Source of the DNA: a virus
Strand: one strand, 5' to 3'
Length of the DNA: 32,659 nt
IMG/VR virus record: IMGVR_UViG_3300030109_006050
Span: 1-32,659 of that record
Below the pieces are notes generated by a model, which made no database searches, was not told the origin of the DNA, and worked only from the letters and a program-made list of their open reading frames with translations. The stretch's first letter is position 1; each line of letters starts with the position of its first letter. The translations under genes and the position numbers were made by a program. Shown in pieces: positions 14,077-20,636 of this stretch.

Positions 14077-15527
14077 TTTTTTAATTCCTCTGCCAGCACC
14101 GATGATGCTAGATTAATTTTGTTTCTAAGTGAATGAATTATCTTTTCATCCACAGTACCTTTACAGACAAGATCTACATAAGTAACTTTATTGTCAGTAC
14201 CAATACGGTGATTTCTAGCTTCAGCCTGCTCACGTATCTCTAGATCATAATTATTAGAATAAAATACAGATAGACTTGCTTTTGTTAATGTTAAACCACG
14301 ACCACCTGTCATTGGGTTACCAACAAAGTATTTTGTTTCAGGATCATTTTGAAATGCTTCAATACCTTTTTGTCTATCCTTTTCACTTGTATCACCATAA
14401 AAATCTACCACGGACCGCGGCCCATGTTGTTTAATTAATGTATCACGAATGAATTCAATATCATGACGGTAGGTTGCCCAAATGATCGCTTTACCACCAT
14501 GCTCTTCTAGAATAGCTAGTAATTCTTTGATACGGTTATTTGACAATGAGACGACCCTACCATCGTCAGTTGCCATATGTCCACAAACAATTTGGTGTAG
14601 CCTTATCAATTGGGCAAGCACTGAGGTTGTAGTCAGTGTTCCTTTTTGGATTTGTACTAATGCCATTTTTTTCATTTGCATGTACGCATCCAATTGTTCT
14701 GTTGTTAAAGATACATTTCTCTTCATCCATATCTGTGATGGTAAATCTAATGCATCCTTCTTTAAAACTCTGTAAGAAAAAGTTTTTAATTTATAATTTA
14801 ATTCATCTAAATTTTTATAATCAATTACTTTATTAAATGATCTACCACCGTAAGATAACCTTGTCATAACACAGTAACGCATTTTAAAAGTAAAAATAGA
14901 ACTGAATCCTAAAAGATCAGGATTTAAAAAATTACATTGTGCATATAAATCTTCTGGAGATTTAGTAATAGGTGATCCAGTCATAATAACTCTATAACGT
15001 GACATCAAACCAAGTTTAGTTATTGCTTTAGTTCTAAGTGCTGATGGATTTTTTATTGTCGTGCTTTCATCAATTGTCATCATTGCTTGTCTTGTCATAA
15101 GAAATCTTCTAGCAAAATCTTTTCCACGAAGCGTGGCAAACGCATCAACATTCATAATTAAAATATTCAAATGAACTTTTGCAGGTTCTGTAATAAAGAG
15201 ACTTTGTAATTCTTCTTCATGCTTCTTTGTCTTTTTACCTGTCCAAACAACAACATTTTTTTCCACATGTTCTGGACAATGTGTATTAATTTCATTGATC
15301 CAAGTGCCTTTAACACCGTTAGGACATATAACTAACAAACTATTTATGTAACCATTGTCATAAAGATATGCAGTAGAATCAATTAATACTTTGGTTTTAC
15401 CACAACCCATTTCCATCAATAAAGCGTACTCTTTATTGCCTTTTATGAAATGATTTAACATTGCACCCATGGCAGCTAATTGGTGACGATACGGTTTCGT
15501 CTTAAAACTATATTGTAATTTCAGCAT
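14064..15527 (-). CDS. SNF2-family helicase/translocase (SF2)
   Basis: A 487-residue ATP-dependent DNA translocase. Motifs appear in order: Q-like FKTKPYRHQ (8-16), Walker A MEMGCGKTK (about 39-46), Walker B IDESTTIKN (152-160; DESx rather than the commoner DEAH), motif III TGSP (183-186), motif V GGRGLTLTKAS and motif VI QAEARNHRIG near the C-terminus. This two-lobed SNF2 pattern is common in phages, where such proteins are thought to remodel protein-DNA complexes or aid recombination and replication. ATG 15527 is preferred over a TTG 10 codons upstream, which has no ribosome binding site and would start within the predicted promoter leader. It is the first gene of an inverted cassette with its own promoter. 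Confidence 0.92.
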   Translation of the reverse strand: MLKLQYSFKTKPYRHQLAAMGAMLNHFIKGNKEYALLMEMGCGKTKVLIDSTAYLYDNGYINSLLVICPNGVKGTWINEINTHCPEHVEKNVVVWTGKKTKKHEEELQSLFITEPAKVHLNILIMNVDAFATLRGKDFARRFLMTRQAMMTIDESTTIKNPSALRTKAITKLGLMSRYRVIMTGSPITKSPEDLYAQCNFLNPDLLGFSSIFTFKMRYCVMTRLSYGGRSFNKVIDYKNLDELNYKLKTFSYRVLKKDALDLPSQIWMKRNVSLTTEQLDAYMQMKKMALVQIQKGTLTTTSVLAQLIRLHQIVCGHMATDDGRVVSLSNNRIKELLAILEEHGGKAIIWATYRHDIEFIRDTLIKQHGPRSVVDFYGDTSEKDRQKGIEAFQNDPETKYFVGNPMTGGRGLTLTKASLSVFYSNNYDLEIREQAEARNHRIGTDNKVTYVDLVCKGTVDEKIIHSLRNKINLASSVLAEELKKWLI

Positions 15528-15548
15528 ACTTTCTTTATTATTAGAACA

Positions 15549-15577
15549 TCTATACAAAAAATATTTGCATGGATCAA
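15549..15577 (-). promoter_or_regulatory. Putative promoter for the SNF2 cassette, TTGATC-17-TATAGA
   Basis: On the minus strand TTGATC (15577-15572) and TATAGA (15554-15549) are spaced by 17 bases, each matching four of six consensus bases. The start point would be near 15542, about 15 bases before ATG 15527, the same layout as the promoter at 13760-13787. A perfect inverted repeat abuts its -35 side at 15580-15600. Confidence 0.5.
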
Positions 15578-15579
15578 CA

Positions 15580-15600
15580 AATTACTCTAAAGGAGTAATT
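15580..15600. repeat. Inverted repeat AATTACTC/GAGTAATT between divergent genes
   Basis: Two perfect 8-base arms enclose a 5-base loop (TAAAG). It lies between the leftward SNF2 promoter and the rightward gene at 15618, so it could be an operator for both. In the rightward mRNA it would be a hairpin ending 8 bases before the ribosome binding site CAGGAG and could limit its access. Confidence 0.6.
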
Positions 15601-15617
15601 ATACAGGAGATTGAATA

Positions 15618-15947
15618 ATGGGCAAAGTTTACGTGATACAAGAAAACTCTAAGTTTAATATCATTTCTGCTAGGCAGTATGGTGAGCTTATCCCAATCTT
15701 TGAAGAGGGAAAACAAATAATGTTATCCCCAGCACCAGCAATACAAAAATTAAAATACATTTTAAGAGACTTTAATGATGATGATTTTTTATTATTGATT
15801 GGTGATCCTTCAATGATAGGATTAGCATGTGCAATCGCTGCTGATAAGAATCGAGGTAAATTTAAAGTTTTAAAATATGATCGTAGAACTTATGAATATT
15901 ATCCGATTGATATAGATATTAATGAAAGGAATAAGAAAGATGACTGA
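15618..15947 (+). CDS. Hypothetical early protein (109 aa)
   Basis: A 109-residue protein opening the rightward replication arm. It has an N-terminal beta segment (KVYVIQENS), a helical middle and a hydrophobic FLLLIGDPSMIGLACAIAADKN stretch (about 57-78) that looks like a Rossmann-type beta-alpha unit rather than a membrane helix. I do not recognise a family. CAGGAG precedes ATG 15618 at good distance, and the end overlaps the next gene by 8 bases. Co-expression with the next two genes suggests a role in early DNA metabolism, which is inference. Confidence 0.7.
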   Translation: MGKVYVIQENSKFNIISARQYGELIPIFEEGKQIMLSPAPAIQKLKYILRDFNDDDFLLLIGDPSMIGLACAIAADKNRGKFKVLKYDRRTYEYYPIDIDINERNKKDD

Positions 15948-16497
15948 TAAAATCGATTTTACTAATTTCGTTGACGATAAAGAAGAGGTACAAATCTCTG
16001 AGGTCAATGATATCTCTGAAGCTTCTAATAAGTATTTAGAGACAGAAAGTGAAATTTTGGATCTTGAACAACAACTTAAAAGTAAAAAAGCTGAGCTAGA
16101 ACAATTTGGTAATAATATTGTTGACCTAATGGAGTCTAGAGGCGTGCAAGAAATAAAATTAACTAATGGTGATGCAGTTTCCTACAAACCATTTTATGCG
16201 GCTTCCATATCGAAAGATAAACAATCAGAAGCGTTTAATTGGTTGAGGGATAATGGACATGGAGAACTTATTAAAAATACAGTCTCCGTGCAATTTGGTA
16301 AGGGTCAAGACGAAACGGCTACAGATTTAATTTTTAATCTGGAGCAACAAGGAATGTATCCTGATCAAAAACAAAAAGTCGAGCCAATGACTTTAAAGGC
16401 ATTCGTTGCTGAGCAATTAGGCAAAGGCAACGCATTACCAATGGAAACATTTGGTGTTTATGTTGGTAATAAAGTTAAAATAAAAAAGGGTAAATAA
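15940..16497 (+). CDS. Conserved early phage protein with N-terminal coiled coil (185 aa)
   Basis: A 185-residue protein. Residues about 25-60 form a clear coiled coil (heptads in NKYLETESEILDLEQQLKSK). A folded part follows, with EIKLTNGDAVSYKPFYAASI, then FNWLRDNGHGELIKNTVSVQFGKGQD and MTLKAFVAEQLGKG. I recall this order in many T7-like and marine podovirus genomes near the replication genes, without a proven function. ATG 15940 is chosen over an in-frame ATG at 15922 because AAAGGA lies at correct distance before it. It sits directly before the next unknown gene with a 2-base gap. A DNA-binding or nuclease-inhibitor role has been guessed for similar proteins but cannot be shown here. Confidence 0.78.
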   Translation: MTDKIDFTNFVDDKEEVQISEVNDISEASNKYLETESEILDLEQQLKSKKAELEQFGNNIVDLMESRGVQEIKLTNGDAVSYKPFYAASISKDKQSEAFNWLRDNGHGELIKNTVSVQFGKGQDETATDLIFNLEQQGMYPDQKQKVEPMTLKAFVAEQLGKGNALPMETFGVYVGNKVKIKKGK

Positions 16498-16499
16498 CG

Positions 16500-17330
16500 A
16501 TGAACGATGTAACGAAAAAAAAGAAAAACGAAATAAGCACAAACGTTGTGGACTTTACTGCCCCAGAATTTGCTGGTGCAGGATTTGAAAACGTTGTTGC
16601 TAGTGAATTAGCAATTCCATTTTTAAAAATTGCTAGCTCACAAACTCCTGAGATTAAAAAAAGTAATCCTAAATTTGTTGATGGATTACAGGAGGGTCAC
16701 ATTTTCAATTCTGTAACAAAGGATTTTTATGAAGAGGTGATTGTTGTACCAAGTTTCTTCAGGGTTAGAGGAGTTGAATGGTATCCATTAGGCGAAGGCA
16801 CTGGAGCACCAGTAAAACTTTATCGACCAGAAGATATTCCACCACTTGTGCGTGGAGCTGACGGGGAGGATCACTACATGATCGATGGCAAACCGTCACA
16901 AACCTATATTAATAAAACAGCTGAATATTTTGTTTTAATTGTAAAACCAGATGGCTCTACAGAAAGAGCTCAAATGGTAATGCAAAAGACTCAATATAAA
17001 AAAGCTAAATATTGGAATACCATGATGGCCAATCAAAAGATTGAAAGTAATGGTAAAATGTTGACGTTGCCGATGTTTGCTAATGCTTACTCTCTAAAAG
17101 GAGTGCATGAAGCAAATAAGAAAAACGATTGGTGGGGATGGAAGATAGACTTACACAAATCAGTAAACGATTATTCTAACGCTTCTTATATTGTTAACGA
17201 GGCAAATACATTTAAGGAGCTTGTAAAATCTGGTGAGATTGATCCAGCACCTGAGACACAGGATGATCCAGTTACTGAGATGAAATCTGTAAATCAAAGC
17301 CAAGACGATTTAGTTTTGGGATCTTCTTAA
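16500..17330 (+). CDS. Conserved early phage protein, possible ssDNA-binding protein (276 aa)
   Basis: A 276-residue protein with a disordered start, then GAGFENVVASELAIPFLKIASSQTPEI (about 27-53), and a body with beta-rich segments. The C-terminal 30 residues are acidic (DPAPETQDDPVTEM...DDLVLGSS). I recall a widespread family in marine and T7-like phages with the same GAG-E...L-x-PFLKI opening, located beside primase or polymerase genes. An ssDNA-binding role is suggested only by position, beta content and an acidic tail. Its gene is followed at once by a strong terminator, so it ends a transcription unit and is probably made in larger amounts than the genes behind. Confidence 0.72.
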   Translation: MNDVTKKKKNEISTNVVDFTAPEFAGAGFENVVASELAIPFLKIASSQTPEIKKSNPKFVDGLQEGHIFNSVTKDFYEEVIVVPSFFRVRGVEWYPLGEGTGAPVKLYRPEDIPPLVRGADGEDHYMIDGKPSQTYINKTAEYFVLIVKPDGSTERAQMVMQKTQYKKAKYWNTMMANQKIESNGKMLTLPMFANAYSLKGVHEANKKNDWWGWKIDLHKSVNDYSNASYIVNEANTFKELVKSGEIDPAPETQDDPVTEMKSVNQSQDDLVLGSS

Positions 17331-17333
17331 CAT

Positions 17334-17362
17334 GAGGGGGCTTCGGCCCCCTTTTCTTTTTT
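17334..17362 (+). terminator. Strong rho-independent terminator (UUCG loop)
   Basis: GGGGGC (17336-17341), the tetraloop TTCG and GCCCCC (17346-17351) form a perfect stem, which A/G at the base may extend. TTTTCTTTTTT follows. C(UUCG)G is an exceptionally stable tetraloop. It lies 4 bases after the stop of the preceding gene and only 13 bases before the primase ATG, so it must limit transcription of the replication genes. Confidence 0.93.
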
Positions 17363-17375
17363 AATCAATGGATCA

Positions 17376-18974
17376 ATGGACGCAAAAAAATATAAAGAAA
17401 TATTTACTGGCCTCAATCGTGCAAGAGGTGCCTTTACCTTCGAAGAAGATAATCATATTGGTAAAAGCACAGGTGCATACCGTACAGTAAAAGAAGAACC
17501 ACAAGTTAGTCACTATGAGACACATCTCAAAGGCAACTATCCTTCTTTGGGTATTGTTCCTATTAATGACGATAATATGTGTACTTGGGGTTGTATTGAT
17601 GTGGATGAGTATCCACTGGACCATAAAAAAATTATCACAGACATACGTAAAAAAGAATTACCATTAATTGTTTGTCAGTCAAAATCACTTGGCGCTCACA
17701 TATTTTTATTTTCAAAGACTCCTGCACCTGCAGCAACTTTTCAAAAAGTTTTAAAAAATTTATCTGCAACTCTTGGTTTTGCAGGAACAGAAATATTTCC
17801 AAAACAATCAAAACTAATAAGCACTGATGATGTAGGTAGTTGGTTGAACTTACCTTATTTTGGCGAAACACGATACGCGTTCCTTGATAATGGTGATGGT
17901 GCTTCATTAGAAGAGTTTTTTGATATGTATGACAGGTATGTGTGTGATGATATAGAAAAACTGTCACAACAAAAACAAAGCAAATCTAAAAAGTCAAAAT
18001 TCAAATTTGATATGGCACCTCCATGTTTACGTATACTTGAATCTAAAGGTTATCCAGAAGGCACAAGAAATAATGGATTATTTAATGTGGGTGTATTTTA
18101 CCGCAAAGCTTTTCCAAATGATTGGGAAACTTTACTGCAAAAATTTCATCAAAAATATATGCCTGATTTTCCTATGGAAGAGGTAATTAGAGAGAAGAAA
18201 CAAATTTCATTAGATCAGGATGATGGTTCAATGAAATATTTTTATAGGTGTAATGACACGCCAGCTAAAAATCATTGCAACAAAGAGTTATGTGCAACAA
18301 CAAAGTTTGGCATTAAAAAAGATCAAGTTAATTCTGAGTATCCGCAAATTACAGAACTACATATTTTAAACAGTGTACCTCCAGTTTATTATGTCTTTGC
18401 AGACAGCAATGGTAAAAGATTACGTACAAGAATTGATGATGAGGATCATTTGCTTTATGCAAAACCTTTTAGAAAAATTTTTAACAGAACTCATTTAATG
18501 AATTTTCCTAAGATTGCAGAAAAAGATTGGGATGCATTAATTGATTTTTTATACAAGAATAAAATCATTATTGACGCTCCAGAAGACGCGTCCACTGTTG
18601 CAGAGTTCTTAGATTACTTACAAGAGTTTTGTTTAATTAATGGTCGTGGATCTAAAAGCATGGATGAATTAAGTTTGGATCGTGCATACTATGATGAAGA
18701 AGCAGAAAAAATATACTTTAAATTAGAAACATTTCAACGTTGGTTACAGAATACAAAAAATTATAAAAAGAATAGAAACATATTAACAAGTTATTTAAAA
18801 GATGATGCAAAAGCAGAACCTGTATCTAAGCAGGTGCACAAGAAATCTACAAGATGTTGGGAACTAAATTTTTCTTTAGATGACAATAAAGTTGAAACAA
18901 ATAGTTTAAAAATACAAAAGCCAGACGATAATGTCTTAGGCACTAGCAATGATGATGAGGAGATACCGTTTTGA
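17376..18974 (+). CDS. Archaeo-eukaryotic primase (PrimPol-type)
   Basis: A 532-residue primase/polymerase that would make primers for replication. The AEP catalytic motifs are present. IDVDEYP holds the metal-binding Asp75 and Asp77, SKSLGAHIFLF holds the nucleotide-contacting His108, and EIFPKQ...DVGSWLNLPYF (about 139-162) is the third conserved region; the combination resembles primases of phages and TOTE-type conflict systems. A Cys-rich segment (CNDTPAKNHCNKELC, about residues 290-306) may be a zinc knuckle. The C-terminus ends DDEEIPF, like the tip of bacterial SSB. No ribosome binding site lies before ATG 17376, which follows the terminator T-run closely. The SF1 helicase gene overlaps its stop codon. 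Confidence 0.87.
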   Translation: MDAKKYKEIFTGLNRARGAFTFEEDNHIGKSTGAYRTVKEEPQVSHYETHLKGNYPSLGIVPINDDNMCTWGCIDVDEYPLDHKKIITDIRKKELPLIVCQSKSLGAHIFLFSKTPAPAATFQKVLKNLSATLGFAGTEIFPKQSKLISTDDVGSWLNLPYFGETRYAFLDNGDGASLEEFFDMYDRYVCDDIEKLSQQKQSKSKKSKFKFDMAPPCLRILESKGYPEGTRNNGLFNVGVFYRKAFPNDWETLLQKFHQKYMPDFPMEEVIREKKQISLDQDDGSMKYFYRCNDTPAKNHCNKELCATTKFGIKKDQVNSEYPQITELHILNSVPPVYYVFADSNGKRLRTRIDDEDHLLYAKPFRKIFNRTHLMNFPKIAEKDWDALIDFLYKNKIIIDAPEDASTVAEFLDYLQEFCLINGRGSKSMDELSLDRAYYDEEAEKIYFKLETFQRWLQNTKNYKKNRNILTSYLKDDAKAEPVSKQVHKKSTRCWELNFSLDDNKVETNSLKIQKPDDNVLGTSNDDEEIPF

Positions 18975-20491
18975 TTAATATAATATTAGGACCGCCAGGA
19001 ACTGGTAAGACAACAAAATTATTAGAAATTTGTAAAGCAAAAAAAGAACAAGGAATATCTTGGGATAAAATTGGTTTCTTTTCTTTTTCTCAAAAAGCAG
19101 CATACGAAGCAAGAGATAGAGCAAGAGAAAAATTTCAAGCATCAAGAGAAGAGCTAGATAACTTTAGAACATTACATAGTTTTTCATATAGAAACCTTCC
19201 TATTGATGATCACAATTTATTTAAGAAAAAAAATTGGAGAGAGTTATCATCTATGATTGGTTGGGATCTTAATTTTGATGAATCAGAAGAAAGTATTTTT
19301 ACAAACACAAATCATAAATTTGTAAATTTAATTAATTTATCAAGACTTAAAAATACTGAATTAATTAATGAGTGGCGCGCAAGTGATGATAGAACTATGT
19401 CTTGGGCAAGATTAGAGTTTCTTAACGACACAATTAATAAATTTAAAAGTGAGAATGATTTATTTGATTATACAGACATGATTGTTCATTATACAAATGA
19501 TCCTCATGTAAAAAATTTTGATGTTTTATTTATTGATGAGGCTCAGGATATGCCGACAATACAATTTGAAATGATTAATAAATTAATTAAGAATTCAAAA
19601 GAAACATATATTGCAGGCGATGATGATCAAGCAATCTTTCGTTGGATGGGTGCTGATGTAGATAGGTTTATTGCTCTTGAAGGCAATGTGCAGGTGTTGG
19701 ATAAGTCTTATAGATGTCCAGAAAGAATTTTTAAATTAGCAAATTTTATTATTACTAAAATTAAAAATAGAAGAAATAAAGAATGGTCACCTAAAAAAGA
19801 ACAAGGAACTGTTAAAAGAGTAACACATTTACAACACATAGATTTATCAGAAGGCAACTGGTTGTTGCTTGGTAGAACAAAAAAAATAAGAAACGAAATG
19901 ATTGAGGCACACTTAAAAAGTCTTGGTATGTGGTATGGAAGAGGTGAACATAGACCTGTTTCTAGAAGCATTTTAAACGCAATTGACGCTTGGAATAGAT
20001 TACAAAATGATATGACAGTGTCTTACAGCGATGTTCAAAGCATTTATAATCAAATAATTGCTAAAGGTAGACTTAAAAGAGGCGCAAAAACCTTCACAGA
20101 CGAAGATAAAGAAAAAATTTACTCTCTTGATACACTTAAAAAGGATCATGGTTTACTAGTAGATGGTGAGTGGTATCAAGTAATGAATAAAATATCTGAT
20201 TATGATGTTGCTTACATAAGAAGATTAATTGATATGGGTGAAAATTTACAAAAAGAACCAAGAATTAAAACATCAACAATACATCAAGCTAAAGGCGGTG
20301 AATGTGATAATGTTGTTGTATTAACTGATGTAGGTAAATTAGTTTATAAATCTTACATTAGAAACCCTGATGATGAGCATCGGGTGTTTTATGTTGCTGT
20401 TACAAGAGCAAAACATAATTTATTTATTGTTGAACCACAAACACAGAATTATTATTCAATGTATTCTGATTTTGATCATGAAGAAATCTAA
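18971..20491 (+). CDS. SF1 (UvrD/Rep-like) DNA helicase, TTG start
   Basis: A 506-residue ATP-dependent 3'-5'-type helicase. Walker A GPPGTGKTT (7-15) opens the protein, followed by motif Ia-like FFSFSQKAAYEAR, Walker B LFIDEAQD (Asp189, Glu190), motif III GDDDQAIFRWMGAD, motif IV SYRCP, motif V STIHQAKGGECDNVVVL and motif VI YVAVTRAKHNLF. All motifs of the UvrD/Rep group are intact, while the accessory 1B/2B domains look small. The first codon is TTG (18971-18973), overlapping the primase TGA. GAGGAG at 18957-18962 is its ribosome binding site and also encodes Glu-Glu of the primase tail. It is likely the replicative or recombination helicase acting with the primase and polymerase. Confidence 0.93.
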   Translation: MINIILGPPGTGKTTKLLEICKAKKEQGISWDKIGFFSFSQKAAYEARDRAREKFQASREELDNFRTLHSFSYRNLPIDDHNLFKKKNWRELSSMIGWDLNFDESEESIFTNTNHKFVNLINLSRLKNTELINEWRASDDRTMSWARLEFLNDTINKFKSENDLFDYTDMIVHYTNDPHVKNFDVLFIDEAQDMPTIQFEMINKLIKNSKETYIAGDDDQAIFRWMGADVDRFIALEGNVQVLDKSYRCPERIFKLANFIITKIKNRRNKEWSPKKEQGTVKRVTHLQHIDLSEGNWLLLGRTKKIRNEMIEAHLKSLGMWYGRGEHRPVSRSILNAIDAWNRLQNDMTVSYSDVQSIYNQIIAKGRLKRGAKTFTDEDKEKIYSLDTLKKDHGLLVDGEWYQVMNKISDYDVAYIRRLIDMGENLQKEPRIKTSTIHQAKGGECDNVVVLTDVGKLVYKSYIRNPDDEHRVFYVAVTRAKHNLFIVEPQTQNYYSMYSDFDHEEI

Positions 20492-20636
20492 AAACAAAAT
20501 GAAAGATCATGAAGACTTTATAGATAAGTTAAATAAAGCGGCGGCTAAACATTTGGTAAAGTTAGGTGTTGAATCCGATTGGAAAGATACTTACAGAAGA
20601 ATGTGTAACAGAAGAAAAAAAAGAGGTAACAAATGA
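20478..20636 (+). CDS. Small basic hypothetical protein (52 aa)
   Basis: A 52-residue, very basic helical protein ending in RRKKRGNK. It overlaps the end of the helicase gene by 14 bases and the polymerase start by 4 bases (ATGA). The start is uncertain: ATG 20478 or the in-frame ATG 20499 are both possible and neither has a strong ribosome binding site. A longer in-frame extension upstream lies wholly inside the helicase gene and is not credible. Its location and charge suggest a DNA-binding accessory factor, but there is no homology that I can name. Confidence 0.55.
   Translation: MKKSKNKMKDHEDFIDKLNKAAAKHLVKLGVESDWKDTYRRMCNRRKKRGNK

Noticed and set aside
14482-14836. Two plus-strand frames with hydrophobic segments inside the SNF2 gene
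   Set aside because: They lie opposite conserved helicase codons and show no start signals.
15525-15557. TTG start 10 codons upstream for the SNF2 helicase
   Set aside because: No ribosome binding site; the start would overlap the predicted -10 box, and the extra residues (Cys/Asn/Lys-rich) do not fit the family.
20370-20477. Longer N-terminus for the 52-residue gene before the polymerase
   Set aside because: The extension lies entirely within conserved helicase motif VI coding sequence in another frame and has no ribosome binding site.
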